A stretch of 64,000 nucleotides of DNA from Aptenodytes patagonicus. Taxonomy: Eukaryota > Chordata > Aves > Sphenisciformes > Spheniscidae. The stretch covers positions 3,596,101 through 3,660,100 of the forward strand of contig NC_134950.1 of the NCBI RefSeq assembly GCF_965638725.1, written 5' to 3'. Shown here in pieces: positions 12,244 through 25,530 of this stretch. How positions within the stretch are numbered: position 1 is the stretch's first letter; the number at the start of each line of letters is the position of its first letter. The position numbers were made by a program, and so were the translations under genes. The notes beneath the pieces were generated by a model, which was not told the origin of the DNA, searched no databases, and saw only the letters and a program-made list of their open reading frames with translations.

Positions 12244-15200
12244 GTAAATAATGAGGAAATCACCTACGTATATCTCCTGCTAACATATCTGCTTTAAGAT
12301 TTTTATGTAGGAAGATAATGATATGCGGTTGATTTAACTGATGTTTAGTGTTAAAATCATTAGAAATCTCTGCAACACTGCATTTGAGTTATCCATCTTG
12401 CATGGTTTTATTCAAAAGTTACGGCGCTATACTAAGCATTGTGCAATCATAGCTGTAACTGTTAGTACAGTGTTATTAATACAATGGTTGCCAGCATAAT
12501 GTTTGCAGTCGCTGAGACGAATTTGGTCGATCCTTGACATGGGAAAATTGTAGCAACCTGTTCACAGGGAAATGTTTCCTGTTGTGATCCATTTTCCCTT
12601 TAATGCATATCTGGCAACACATCCTGTTTCCAGCATTATTTCAAAAATTATCTTTTCACTTTTTCTTGTGCTTTTCTTAGACCTGGTATTGAAAAAGTCC
12701 AGAACACAGTTAATATTTGTTTATCAAAAACTATGTGGGAAAATAATTTTTCCTGAGCCCCCATCAAAGCTGGTAAAAATAGTTTCCCTTGAACATAGTT
12801 TACTACCGAACTTAATCTACAATCTACAATCTCTTTGTAAATTTAGTGTAGGAGAGGTGACAGCAAGTACATTTGGGGAAATGTTTACATCATGGTTGGA
12901 CTGATGCAAATGAAAGGAACTTAGCACCTAATAATATCCTCTTGGCTCTCTTTTTTTGGGTTAGATGCAGCTCTATTGTGAAAAAGTTTTACTAATTGAG
13001 GGAAATGAGTGGAACATTACCTTGGCTCAGCATGTTAGCTTTTTAAAGCCAGATTAGGGTGCCATGTGATGGGTTTCAATTTTCTGCAAACCGCAATGGA
13101 CAAACTGTTCAGATGAATGACGTTTAGCTTATGATTTTTTAATTTACCCAAGCAATAAATATTAATTATTTGAATTGCTATCACATGGTACCAATTGTAC
13201 TTTGTAGTTGTGTCTCCAAGACTTACTCCTCCTCGTCCAGATGCATGCAAGATGTTAGACTGCAGCCCTCTTACAGGATTTCAGTTGATAGGAAGCTCTT
13301 ACACAGTGGTTTAGGTCAGTAGCCATTGATACTGGCAAGCAAAGCTCATACGCAGTTTATAGGTTTATTTTGAAGTATCTCACCCTCTGATAAATCAGCA
13401 GAAAATATCGTCTTTGATTTTTCTCTAATTCTTTGATACACAGTAATACAGTCTATTGCATAGCTTTCTAGAAAACCTGTGCTTTCCGGATATTCCAGTG
13501 GTACTTTTGTGCAATGAAACTTCTTTAAAACGCAGAGGTTGTTGCAATGCACCGCAAAAGTGAGCTGTGTGCTTTATGCATCCATTCCTGGGACGTGGCT
13601 GTGGTAGATTTTGAATGAAAACCCTCTTCTGAAAAGCACTTTAAACACTGCTGTGCCTCTCCCTTGGGAGCCTGGAATGAACTGAACTGAAGTGAGGGCC
13701 ATTCCATAGTCTTCTCTTAGACCTGTTCCATACTAGAAGATATTCGCCACTAACATTCAATTTACATCAGCATAAGATAACACTTGACATCAGCATAAGA
13801 CAGCACTTGATCTACTATTTAGAGCAGGTGCACAATATGATAAAGCAATATTAGTCTCTCTTTAACTGAAGTTTTTGAAATGGTGGCTTGTGTCACTTTT
13901 CAGAGAGAAAAGGCACTGCTTACTAGTCTCTTGCAAAAGGGGGTGTCTAGCGGTTTGCTGGAAAAGGCCTCATTTGTAACCAGATTTCCTTCTAGATGGA
14001 CCCTGTATGCTTTCATTGTCTGTCTTCTTCCCATTTTATGTTCACACTTTCCTATCCTTAGTCTCCAGTTACTTGCACTCCTAATTTCGATTTGGGGCTA
14101 CAGGAGATGCTGCAAAAACTGAGGTGGTCATTGTATTGTACCCTTTTTCATAACCTGGCCTCCGGCAATAGGAGTCGTCAGGAGGGGAACAAGGAGCACA
14201 AGAGCATCCTAAAAAAGAGGTTCTCCAATCCTAATAATACGACCGTGTCCCAAGAGAACAGCTGTGTATAGATCTTATTCAACTTTTGTTCTTGCCACTG
14301 TATGCACTGTTCAGGTTTCCAACAAATCTAAAGCACTGACACCATTGGTGGGTGTTTTCTGCTGTAAGATTCAGCTGAGCGTGGAACACGTATAAACAAC
14401 TTCAGCATTCAGAGGACTTGGTATAAATGAGGATTGAATATGCAGGAATCATAGCACTTGAGATTTGGATGATGTTTGGTGGCTTAGCCAGTTCATCTCT
14501 TTCCACAGTCATTTTCATCAGTTACACTAATGGTTTTATCAGTCTTGCATGTGTAACGTTTAAATCTCTCTGATTCAAGTAATTCATACTTTTGTCAGTG
14601 GTTCATTTAATGAAAAATTCTCCAGCTATATACTAATGCTGCCTTTCTACTCTGTAGACAAAAAGCATTTCATCCCATGCTATCAACAGAAGCTGACTGA
14701 TGCTTTTTGCAACGCAAAATACCTTCATGTTGCTTCATCCTTAAAAGTTTTGCTTATAAAAGTGATCTAGAAAATATGAATGTTTAAGAAAAGCAAAGAG
14801 AGAGGTGGGGGGGTTAAATTTCACTTTATCCTGTTGTGCTGTGACCATTACATGTTAGGCACCGTGTCAGGAATGCTGTCGGCAGTGCAGTTACCTGTGT
14901 TTGTAACTGATAGATGAGGTATGACAGTTTGTTTTTGGATGCTCTCCTCTCTCACCATGGCTGTCTTTTATAAAAACAGCCTTCAGCATTTGAAGGAAAA
15001 TGCATGTGAGGAACATGAAGTAGTATCTAATGCTCTCAAAGGTTTAAGAGATACTTTTAAAAAAATAACATTTTGAAAAATAAATGTCAGTCCTAAAAAT
15101 GTCAAAACATAAATCTTCTGTCCCAGACCTTCCACGAAGCTGTGCCAAAGAGCTGAAATTGCCATTTTACTCTGTAAAGGAATGTTTCCAATGAGAGTGT

Positions 15201-18200
15201 TGGCCGCCTTTCTCTTAAGGAGTTAAGCTTGCTCTTAGTAGTTTCCCCTTTTCGAATGACATGCTCAGATTCCTCTTCCGTTTTTCCTCAGGTCTGGCTA
15301 TTGGTGACGTCCCGGACAAGCAGCCCATTGGTATAGTTCTCACGGTGCTTGGTGTTGTGGTGTTGGACTTTTGCGCTGATGCAACAGAAGGGCCAATTCG
15401 GGCCTATTTGCTGGATGTGGTGGACAGTGAAGAACAAGACATGGCCCTTAACATTCATGCATTTTCAGCTGGTATGGAGTTAGTCGATATGTTTTTGGCA
15501 GCTGTCAAGTCTTCCTGATGACCAAGTTGTGACTGAATTGATTTTTACTGAACTCACTTCTTGTATTTTCTCTTCCGCAGGTCTGGGAGGAGCAATCGGT
15601 TATATGTTAGGAGGGCTGGACTGGACACAGACCTTTTTGGGTGGTATTTTTAAATCTCAAGAGCAAGTCCTTTTCTTCTTTGCAGCCATTATTTTCTCTG
15701 TCTCCGTTGCTCTCCACCTTTTTAGCATTGAAGAAGAGCAATATAACCCTCAGCAGGACAGGATTGATGATGAAGGGGACACACTTTCCAGTGTCAAATT
15801 CAGTGGTAGTCTCCCCCCTCTGAATCGACTGAATGTAATTAGTGAGGAAGAGCCGTATGGAGCCTCTATGTTCCACGATGAGGTTCAGTCAGAGCATGAT
15901 CTCAATATGGAGTTCCTTGAGGTGAACATTGTAAGAAGCAAGAGCGACTCAGTTCTGCACATGCCCGATGCTACATTGGAAATTGAATCTGAGCTGCTTT
16001 TTCTGCATGACATCGAACCCTCCATTTTTCAGGATGCTTCATATCCAAACACTCCCCACAACACAAGCCAAGAGATCATGAAGTCCAAACTCAACCACCT
16101 GTCTGCTTTCCTCAGGGACAATGAGAAAGAGGAGGAAATGCTGCTTGATAATTGCTTAAACGAAGATAAAGTCCCAAACGCGAATGGCTCCCTACCAAAA
16201 GAGTTCCTCAATGGACACGCTAGAATAGGCATGAAGCAATCTAGTACTTCAAACTCCATGCGAAGGCGGAGGCACATGTTCTACCGTCAGCCATCTTACA
16301 CCTTCTCGTACTATGGCAAAATAGGCTCTCACCGCTATCGCTTTCGTCGGGCCAATGCCATCGTCTTGATAAAGTCCTCACGCAGCATGAATGATATCTA
16401 CGACATGCAGAAGCGGCAGCGACAGAGGTACAGACACAGGAATCAGAGTGGCACGACAAATTCAAGTGGAGACACAGAGAGCGAAGAGGGGGAAACTGAA
16501 ACCACTGTCAGACTCTTGTGGTTGTCGATGCTAAAGATGCCGAAGGAGCTGTTGAGACTGTGCGTCTGTCACCTCTTAACTTGGTTTTCGATCATTGCTG
16601 AAGCTGTGTTCTATACAGATTTCATGGGCCAGGTCATCTTTCAGGGCGATCCAAAGGTAAGAGAACAGTTATCATTGGCCAACCTGCTTATAGTTACTGA
16701 TTTCTGAGATGTGCTCGTTACAAGAAAATGGCTTTGTGTTTGTTTGTTGCAGGCCCCTTCTAACTCAACTGAGTTACATGCCTATAATGCTGGAGTTCAG
16801 ATGGGATGCTGGGGACTGGTAATTTATGCTGCTACTGCTGCCGTTTGTTCAGGTAAGAGACACTGCACAATCAGACAGTGGAATGCACCTCATATATGTA
16901 TTTGCAAGGTAAAAATAGTTTTGCTTCAGTTAGCATCCACCTCCTTGTTTGGGGTGAAGGGTATTTTGGAAAAGCATTTCACGTGGTCATAAGGGGAGAG
17001 GCTTCTTTAAGAGTCAATGTTAAAAAATTCCTCCAAATGTAGAGGTGGAAATATGGACAGGTCTGGTAAGTGGCATAAAGCACAAAATGATATCAAAGGA
17101 TATTGAATGGCATTTAGCTAGTCATCAGGAAACTAAATTATGCTTGTTAGAAGATTAAAGCATATGTAGGAGGGTTTTTGCAAAGACTGTTTTTAAAATC
17201 AAAATTAGAAATACATGTTTCTGAAAGTCTCGTTCTTGCTCTCTAATAACAGAGAAACCAAGTACAGACAATTTAGGCTTGGAATACAGACTGAAATTGA
17301 AAGCTTTTGCCAAACTTAAATTCTGCCTTTTGCAGCGCGTGTGCAGGCACATCTGCACAGATCAGTATCATGGGGACTGCCTCTTTGTTGAGACATGTCA
17401 AATTGAAGTTCAGGTGGGCAGCTTGTTTCTGAACGCAAACTGAAATGTGGCTAGAAACATCAATTATCTGATCACTTTGTTTAGTGAATGTGCTTGCATT
17501 AGAAACAGAATCTCCTCTGTGCTCAGAGTGTACCTGCATCGATAAAGTTAATAAATAGGTAAAATTAATGAATGGACTGAGTGAACCATGATATGATACC
17601 TTTGAGTCTCAAGCATTTTGTTCTGCCTCAGACTTGCAGCATGGTTTAGGCAAGTCTCTGAGCTCATTTGTTCCCCGGTTTCTGAAGTAGCGATACATCC
17701 TTTTCCCAGTGAGGGCTGAGCTATGCTGCTAAGACAAGCCAAATACGCAGTGAGCATCCAAGTCCCAAACAGCATATTGAGCTGCCACGGCTACGTCAAT
17801 ACCATAAAACCTCACTGAGTAAGCTGGTATTTATGTTTTATTCTTGATCTCTGCAGCCTTGTTGCAGAAATACTTGGACAACTATGACCTTAGTATAAAA
17901 GTGATCTACATCCTGGGCACGCTGGGTTTTTCTCTTGGCACTGCAGTGATGGCTATGTTCCCCAACGTGTACGTCACCATGATAATGATCAGCACCATGG
18001 GAATAGTCTCTATGAGTATCTCCTACTGCCCCTATGCGCTTTTGGGACAATACCATGATATTAAACAGGTACGTGGAATATTCTGAATATTTTAACCAAG
18101 GCGTTTCTCTGAAGATCCCAGTGGCAAAATGGATTTGTTAAATCCCATTATTTGAGATACCTGCTTTGTTGGGATGTGTGCCAAAGCACAGATTCATCCT

Positions 18201-19311
18201 TGATAGTAAATAGCAAGAGCTGCTACTTAAATCAGATGGTTATTAGCATAATAACAATTAGCATAATAGCAATTAGCATCAAGTTGGCTCAGGGGGTCAT
18301 GATTGCTTTACCCTGTGCTGAGGTATAAAAGGATTTGGTCCATATGGTAGATGAAGAGAGATGAAGTAATTATTGGAGTATTTATTATATACCTAGTTGT
18401 TACTACTGTTTTCTGATGTGTTATGTTAGCATTACTCAGGTTCTTCGCGGTCTTAGATACTGAGGTGCATCTGGAAATGCAGCTGTAAGTTTGGGGAGAC
18501 ACAAGACAAACTGATTCTGCTGGAAACAAGGGCAGATTTACTTTCCACTTTTTAGCACTGTTCCATTTGTATTACAAATTACAGGAGGATCATTTATTTT
18601 AACATGTTTCTGCATTGGGATTGGGAGGGAGATTCCTGTTTATAATCATAAAAATAATTTCCACCAACTGTTTCATGTAATTTTTTTTTTTTTTAACAAA
18701 ACCTAATCTTGGAGCCAAGTCACGCTAGGAGTGCCCCAGTAAATATCCGCCTCTTGGTGTAAGATGAGGAGGCCATTGATATGTAGATAAGGAGGCTGTT
18801 GCTTTGGACTTGTATAGCCTGCATGATGCACAAGGGTGGTATAAAGTTGACCACGTAGCTGAGAAATTTGAGGAAGGTACTAGTAGTGTTTAAATACTTG
18901 ATTTCGTCCATTGTTTTACCTCCTAATGCTTTTCTTGTCTTTTTCCAGTACATTCACCATAGCCCCGGGAACTCAAAGCGAGGATTTGGCATAGACTGCG
19001 CCATTCTGTCATGTCAGGTTTACATCTCCCAGATCCTCGTGGCCTCTGCGCTTGGTGGTGTGGTGGATGCGGTTGGCACAGTCAGAGTCATTCCCATGGT
19101 GGCTTCAGTGGGATCCTTCCTGGGTTTTTTGACAGCTACCTTCTTGGTGATTTACCCCGAAGTCAACGAAGAGCCAAAGGAAGAACAGAAAGGACTAGGT
19201 CCTCCAGAGACAACCGAGGGCAACACCACGAGCGCAGAGAAGCCGACTGTGCTGAAGCTCACGCGCAAAGGAGCTGCCGCATCGGAGCTGGAGAGCGAGT
19301 CAGCCGTGTGA
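12055..19311 (+). CDS. SLC45A4: SLC45A4, solute carrier 45 member 4 (3' six coding exons)
   Basis: Exons 12055-12243, 15292-15471, 15581-16656, 16753-16852, 17857-18068 and 18949-19311 join without a frame break into 705 residues ending at TGA 19309-19311. All introns are GT-AG. The protein is a 12-TM major facilitator of the SLC45 (sucrose-transporter-like) family. TM2 to TM12 are visible, with the signature WGRRRPF after TM2, an acidic loop of about 262 residues between TM6 and TM7 (fragment residues 173-434), and a short hydrophilic C-tail. SLC45A4 has been described as a proton-coupled sugar transporter and more recently as a polyamine/putrescine transporter; which applies here is not shown by sequence. 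The human protein is about 770 residues, so roughly 65 N-terminal residues including TM1 are encoded upstream. The long loop and its basic/serine-rich end separate it from SLC45A1 to A3. Downstream lies DENND3, convergent. Confidence 0.96.
12244..15291 (+). other. SLC45A4: SLC45A4 intron, 3.05 kb
   Basis: GT-AG intron. Apart from a two-copy 23-bp direct repeat at 13765-13810 I see no structured element in it. Confidence 0.9.
13765..13810 (+). repeat. Two-copy 23-bp tandem repeat
   Basis: Units 13765-13787 and 13788-13810 start CATCAGCATAAGA and differ at two positions. It is a simple local duplication inside an intron, with no evident function. Confidence 0.9.
15292..15471 (+). CDS. SLC45A4: SLC45A4 exon: TM4 and start of TM5
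   Basis: 180 bp, acceptor TCCTCAG, donor GTATGG at 15472. It encodes [12 protein letters not shown]4 and the conserved segment [15 protein letters not shown] with the acidic run DSEEQD, then the start of TM5. The frame stays open past the donor for a short distance, but the next exon resumes in phase after an intron of only 109 bp. Confidence 0.96.
15581..16656 (+). CDS. SLC45A4: SLC45A4 large exon: TM5-TM6, central loop, TM7
   Basis: 1076 bp, acceptor CTTCCGCAG, donor GTAAGA at 16657. It encodes the end of TM5, the TM6 segment [19 protein letters not shown], then a hydrophilic loop. The loop starts acidic, contains a segment [12 protein letters not shown] that I take to be conserved, turns strongly basic ([16 protein letters not shown]), then acidic again ([11 protein letters not shown]) before TM7 ([17 protein letters not shown]). 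Serines next to basic clusters make this the likely regulatory region, which is inference. The exon ends on a codon boundary after GDPK. Confidence 0.97.
16753..16852 (+). CDS. SLC45A4: SLC45A4 exon: TM8
   Basis: 100 bp, acceptor TTGCAG, donor GTAAGA at 16853. It encodes [16 protein letters not shown], with a possible N-glycosylation sequon NST in the extracytoplasmic loop, followed by TM8 ([13 protein letters not shown]). Confidence 0.95.
16853..17856 (+). other. SLC45A4: SLC45A4 intron, 1.0 kb
   Basis: GT-AG intron with no recognisable element. Confidence 0.9.
17857..18068 (+). CDS. SLC45A4: SLC45A4 exon: TM9-TM10
   Basis: 212 bp, acceptor CTCTGCAG, donor GTACGT at 18069. It encodes [12 protein letters not shown]9 ([20 protein letters not shown]) and TM10 ([22 protein letters not shown]), ending QYHDIKQ. 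Confidence 0.96.
18069..18948 (+). other. SLC45A4: SLC45A4 intron, 0.88 kb, with a short TTAGCATAA repeat
   Basis: GT-AG intron. Around 18241-18285 the motif TTAGCATAATA/AACAA recurs three times in imperfect tandem. Nothing else is recognisable. Confidence 0.85.
18949..19311 (+). CDS. SLC45A4: SLC45A4 last coding exon: TM11-TM12 and C-tail
   Basis: The coding part is 363 bp; acceptor TTTTCCAG. It encodes [19 protein letters not shown]11 with [17 protein letters not shown]12, and a charged tail rich in Glu and Lys ending SESAV, stop TGA. The tail keeps the family segment [10 protein letters not shown]. The C-terminal ESAV resembles a PDZ ligand (S/T-x-V), which is inference only. Confidence 0.97.
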   Translation, partial: YIHHSPGNSKRGFGIDCAILSCQVYISQILVASALGGVVDAVGTVRVIPMVASVGSFLGFLTATFLVIYPEVNEEPKEEQKGLGPPETTEGNTTSAEKPTVLKLTRKGAAASELESESAV

Positions 19312-19367
19312 GGCCATTACTTGTTCACCCACATTCCAGGGAGGCAGGTGCAGGATCAAGAACTATT

Positions 19368-19396
19368 CCCCCCCCCCCCTCCCCCCCCCCCCCCCC
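19368..19396 (+). repeat. SLC45A4: C-run (one T interruption) in the 3' UTR
   Basis: Twenty-eight C and one T lie 57 bp after the SLC45A4 stop codon. It would be transcribed as a poly-C tract, the type of sequence bound by PCBP/hnRNP E proteins. It is also a site of likely length polymorphism and sequencing error. Confidence 0.9.
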
Positions 19397-22300
19397 GGAA
19401 AACAAATTAGGATCTTCACTACTTGTAGCTAAAATTGCAGAAGAAAAGGCAGTTTCATGCAAAAGTGTAAATGAAATTCTGTAGTCCTTAATATAGGCTT
19501 GAACAGGTAGCTATGATGCTAATTGCTTTCTCTACAACTTAGAAATGTCATTTCTGAACACTTTTTTATTAAGAATACATTTAGATTTCGAATAAGTTTT
19601 ATTAATCTGCATGAGACTCACAGTGTATACAATTAGCAGTTAGAAAAATTAAGTTTTCGGCTGTTTTTAAACTAACTGAAAATGGAAGCTATCTTGACTT
19701 ATAGTCTCTTGCTCTTTTTTTGTCTGAACATTTCAGATTCCACTAGTGTAATAGCTGAATCAAACGCTTAGATATCTTGATCAGTTTTTTTCATAAGCAT
19801 GATATTATTGGTCTGACAGCTACAGTTCTTTAACGTTAATTTTAGACTTCACGTTTTTTGTTAGTGCAATTACTACAGAATAGTTTTATTTGCAATTATT
19901 TTCAAGAAAAACAAAAGCAATTACTGCGGTTTCTAAGAAACTGCTGTGAATCCTTTTAGTCATACTGTTCAACAACTACTCCCAAGTCTGCTGCTTGTCG
20001 GGAGAGGGTGACATTGGGTGCGTGATGTGAACTGTAGATGGAAGGAGCAGCAACTGGGAGAGGTGACCAGCACTGACAGGTTTTTATCACAAGTGCTGAA
20101 TTTTCTGAATGTCGTTGGAATACGCTGTGACAATTTTTAGCTCGGAGTTTTGCGCGCTAGTGAACTCGGGGGTTTTCTTGGCATTTAAACCTGATCATCT
20201 CTGGATGAAGCTGCCATGGAGAAGGGGTGTCTCTGGGGTCAGCTTTGTGGGAGGGGGTGTGCGGATTCTCTCTCATGGGAAAAGGAAGTCGTTGATTAAT
20301 TGCACTTTTTATGATCCTTTAACCTCCTGGCTAGGAACGCAGCAGCCAGGGTAAAGGCACAGTGTCAGTACAACAAGGTAAACCGAAGGCCTACCTCCGT
20401 CACTTTATGGCATAGTCTGGGTGTGTAAAAATCTGTCAAACAGTTTTTAGGCCTTAAAATTCAATCCACTAGCATGTGTTGCTGTTCCAGTCCCTGTGTT
20501 GGAGGAATTGTAGGCTGGAGCTCTTCCGAGCTGCTGTACCAATGTCATCAGCGCAACCTCCATGCCCCCTTCCTTGATTCAGGACATAGCTGCAGTGCAA
20601 AGACATTTTTCTGTGAAGAGCTTGAAAGAGTTGTGCTAATCTGATTTAAAATAGTATTTGGATCGCTAGCAGTCTGCCCCAATCCACGGGCAGCCAAAGC
20701 TCAGAGATCCAGCGGCCATTTAAAGAAACTTTAGAAACCGAACTTCCGTTTGCTGTCTTGTAAGAAGTGTTTGTGATGCTATTTACTCATTTTCGCATGG
20801 ACCTCCGGGCTGCACTCAATCCTGTGCTAAACAGACAAATCACAGCTCGTTGTAAGATTTCTGCTGCCTCAAACTTCTCATACTACAGTACTTTAAAATG
20901 CATGTGTAAATCATGCTGCAACATAGTCATTCAAAAGAAGAATATATATTTCAAAATGAAAAGCAGTTTTTAATAAATTATTTGAATTGTCAATGTATTT
21001 AAGAAATGTACGTTTTGGTATATTTGAAGTTAACGCGCAGTTTTGGCCAGCGTCATTGACGAATTCCTGGTGGCATACGTGGGTGTATGAAGCTGAAGGC
21101 TTTCAGTCGGTGCCGATGTCCTGTGCTATCGAGGGTGACAATGTTGGGTTTAGGCTGGTGAAATCGCCGAGCACTAAAGTACACGTAATCGCACAGGACT
21201 TAGGTGGTTTTTTTTTGTTTTAAGTGTCTTGAGAAAGTCTTTTTTTCTTTAAGGTGAATATTTTTTTATTTAGAACACATACTGTGAACTGTGTTCAGAC
21301 AGGGGAATAATACTACTGAAGAATATGAGACCTTATTGAAGAAATCAGTTGTGAGAAATATTTTAACTGAACTTCTGCCATGAATTTTATCATCTCAATT
21401 ACATTTAATATATTCTGGTGATGTTCATATATAACAGAGATGAGTTGTATTTCACCCTATAACTGGCATTCATGTAAAATACACAGACATTTTAAAGTGG
21501 CTTTAATATTTTATTTTTAAAGTTCCTTGAAGATTCTGCTTTTGGTTAAACGAACACTGTCAAGTACTCCTTATTTTAATCTCTATTTCTGGAAAGGTTC
21601 TTCTAGTTTAAAAATCTGCATCTTCTGGCCGGTGCCAGCCTTACCCTTTTTCCCATGAGCTTCATGGATCAGTGTGGTTTCAAATAGCCATTACTCCACA
21701 TAGCACCTTCATAAGCCAAGATTTCTTTCACAGCACCATCAAGCTGACGAAGGTCTAGCAGCAAAGAGGGAGGAGAAGTTGAAGCTCCCTCTCGCTTCAC
21801 ACCCAGCAGAGGGAATGCGAAACCGTTTTGGGGGGTGAGCTCACACACATTTATTCAGCTTTCTCAGTCAGGGGAAGGGTGAGGAGGCAGGAAGGATGTT
21901 TCGAACCCGGAGGGTTTCAATCAAAGGCAGGGCAGGTCCAGTTTTGTTCCAGCCAACATTTGGCGTAGCCTCATTTCTAAGAATTGGATGTTAAAATCCA
22001 TATTTGGAGTTGTTTATGGGGCTGTTCAATTACCGTTCGTAACGCATGAATATGCACGCTGCCTTGTAGCAGGAAGCTCTATTTCACTCCCCTGTAAAGC
22101 AGAAGGAAATAATTATCCATTGTAAACGTGCTGAAGTATTTGTAGTATTGCTAGAAGAATTAACTTGGGGGAGCCCCTGCCAAAGTATCTCCTCCTGTAC
22201 CTTGGCCAGCCTGTGAAACCACCGCGCTGGCTTCCTCTGTGCTGCCGGTGAGGGCTCCCGAGATCTTTCATAGTAATGTTTTTTCTTGGGTTTGAGAGAG

Positions 22301-23753
22301 TTTTCTTTCTAGCCCTGGCACTTCTCCGGGTAGAGTGGCAATGTTTTATTTCGTCATGTGTCCCTTACCTTATCTTTTGATACAGAAATGATCATATTTT
22401 TTGTCACGATTAAGAGGTAAAGTAGTACGATTTTATGTGTTTATTGCAGAAGTTGTGGGAAGAGAGATTTGAAGGGGTGTTTTTTTTTTTTATTCCTGGT
22501 GACAATAAGCATCGTTTTTTGTTTGTCGGTATTACTGTATAGTCAAATTCATCCCGCGTGCTCCATCTCTTTGGACCTTCACTGCAGTAGGCTTAAGGTT
22601 TAGTTTCATTCTGTGTTGCTCTATACTGTAAACAATTTTAAGATACTCTGCTGCAGTCCTTCTGGTGACGTGTAACACCTCGGACATGAGACACCGTTAG
22701 CGCTCAGATTCGCGAGTGCTGTAGCTGGTAAGCTGCACATCTAGAAATACTTCACATGAGAGCAGAGAAGCTCAAACTTTAACCGCTCGGAAAGGCGTAG
22801 CGTGGATTTTGCACTGTTGGGTTATTGCAAGAGTCCGGTCAGATCTGCACTGTTCATGGATGGCAATTTCAGACTCCAGAAGCAATAATTTCTTAGGAAT
22901 GTTTCTCTTCCTGCTGGTTAGATGACTTTCATAGAGATTTATTACCTAAATAGCCTTTTAATAACATGAATCTGGTCGTTTGCTAGTGCTGGCAGTAAGC
23001 AGTTATGGAAAGATGTGGGTTGTTCATCATCAGAAGGGAGGAAGCCAGTAAATCCAACGGAGGTTAGTGCTCCTTGAAACTCACAATGTCCTTTTCCCCT
23101 TTCACTTGGAGCCTTTTTCTGGACTATGAAATATTCCCGGCTCGGTGGGCTGAAAAGGAGGCAGCTGCGAATTTAGCCTCCCGGTTTTCTTGCCAGTGCC
23201 GATGCTGGCATGTGGACCCCATGATGAAACAGGCTTGCTTGAGGTTTTCCACGGAGGCATGGAAGCGAGGGCTGAGCCTTTCTCATTTCTCTGCCATCTG
23301 ATCTGAATCCCCCCCAGCACTTGGAATGACAGCGGCAACAACAGTGATTATTGCCAGGTACCTCATTAAAACCTCAGTTCCATCATTAGAAACGCATCCG
23401 CCTGCCCTCGGTTTGTGATGAGCATGGCCTTCCTCCGACGTCCACCATTAAAGGCAGGATTGTCATGGCTACCAGCAGGGTCTTGTGGCCGTGCACGTTG
23501 AGGTCACATTTACGAGTAAAGGCGGAGAAAGTCACAGCTTGTTCCTGGGAGAGCTCCCTCCGCGTCTGGGCAGGAGGGGATTTCAGGGGGGCCTTCCTTC
23601 CCGGAGGCGCGTCGCAGGGGTCAGCTTTCGTTTTCGGCAGTTGCTCACGTTTTCAGTAATTTTGCGTAGACACGTAGCCGGGTTGCGTGACACTCCGTTG
23701 TTCAGTCCCTGCGACGAATTGTAGTTCAGTCACTGAGAGTTGGGGTTTTTTAG

Positions 23754-23809
23754 GTGCGCGTGCGTGCGTGTGTGTGTGTGTATCTGTGTGTATATACATT
23801 TATATACAC
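23754..23809 (+). repeat. GT/TA dinucleotide microsatellite
   Basis: An alternating purine-pyrimidine tract of GTGCGTGCGTGTGT type passes into TATATACA. It is simple sequence inside the proposed SLC45A4 3' UTR. Confidence 0.85.
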
Positions 23810-25524
23810 GCTGCTCGGGCCAAAATATCTTTGGTGGTTGTGTGCTCGTTGTCACTGTACTCAACAATGTTTTCAACTGAGTTCTTCCAGGTTTCCCTCG
23901 TCCTAGTCCGATGCGAGACGAGCTCAGCTATAAATATGTATCCTATCTATTTAAATGAATAAGTAAACTCTTGCATGATATTCCAAGCACATGTAGCAGC
24001 TTCGGCATCTGAAGTATCTATTGTGAAAGAGAAGTTGGGTTTTTTTGCAGCTGTTTTGTCCTTGTTTCCTTTTAATAGGCCAAATAAATGTAACGAACAC
24101 CAAATGTTGCACAGAAATGTTATTAATGACTGTGTAGAAGAAATACCAAATTTTATTTTTCTTTGCAGAAACTTTATGGTTACAGCGAGTTCTCTAGCTG
24201 TTATTCTTCCTTAAACGACAAAGCTGAACGTTTGTAAAGTGCATCGAAAACGGTCATTTTTAAAAAGCGGAGCTACCCAAAGTTTTCTGTTTCTCATGTT
24301 GCATCCAGAACAAGCCATCGGCAAAGGCGAGCTGCAGAAGCTCACAGATCAACTGGTGTTTTGTTTTTGAGGCTCAGCAGCCCATACAATTAGGAAATGG
24401 TGTTAGATAATAAGAAAAAGATTCACCTGCCTTTTCATAATGTCACACTAGCATCTGCCAGGGCAGCAAGGTCTGCTCATTAACATGTTCCAGTTTTTCC
24501 CTTAATTTAAATTAAGATCACCTCCTGGAAAACCTGTTTTGTTTGGTTGCTCAACCCAAGCAGCCCTGCGGCTCACCTGTCTCTCCACCTCACCTTCCCT
24601 CGCCCCGGGGAGTGCTGGGGACGGTGAGGGGTGACCAGGAGGGAACAAATACTTCCCCCGCCCAGAAGAGAGCATCTGCTAAAATTAAAAGGCTTTCGAC
24701 GCCCTTGTGACCTGCTAAAGCTGCGGTGAAAACCCAGGCCACGGCTCAATTTGACATGCTCTGATGCATTTTTTTTTTTTTTTCCTTAAATTTTGAAGTT
24801 GGGGGTGAAGCTGTAGGAGCGTTTAGCCAAACTAGGCATCACCTTCTTTAGTCTGCACCTATTCAGTCCTCGGTGATAGCCAAGTTGTAGTGAATAGCCC
24901 CAAAAACCAGACAGACTTTTCTCTCAACAAATTGGCAGTTCCCCATATTAAATTTTTTTTTTTCTGATGTAACATGAACACTAAGCCCTTTTGGTAGCCA
25001 AATGACCAGCGTGTTTTAAATGCCTCATATTACTAGAAAGCTGCATATAGGCATCTCATAGCGGAAAAAAAAGAAAAAAGAAAAAAAAAAGAGAATATTT
25101 AGTTCCTTTGTGAACTGGCCATATGACAACTACTTTTTTATCAACTTATTAAGTTGGGGCACTATAATAGCTCTTGCTGAGTTTAGCAATGTTTATAAGC
25201 ATGTGTTAAACACATAATGTTAAGTTTTATGAGGAAAAAGGGATAAAGAAAAGTAATGTCACAGATGAATGTTTGAGTGCATAGATGGCATAATGTATGT
25301 ATGTTTTTTATTTCTACACTGTTGAGCTAATTTTCTGTTTTAAGGTTAAAAAAAAAAAGAGAGATTTGTTGCATGAGAACTGTTTTATTGTGTTCTGCAC
25401 TTTCTGTTCTTTTTGTATAATCTTGATTTTTTTTTCATTTATGCATAGAAAAGAAAAATCAGTTTAGAAATCCTCTACTCCACAAGACGTTGTGTTCCAA
25501 TCTGTTGTTCTGAAGTTCGATCTT

Positions 25525-25530
25525 AATAAA
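25525..25530 (+). promoter_or_regulatory. SLC45A4: Candidate distal poly(A) signal of SLC45A4
   Basis: AATAAA followed within about 30 bp by a GT-rich stretch (GTTGGTGGCTCGCG... GTGTCGTTTG) that looks like a downstream element. Earlier AATAAA hexamers exist, so this one is proposed as the most distal. Confidence 0.5.
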
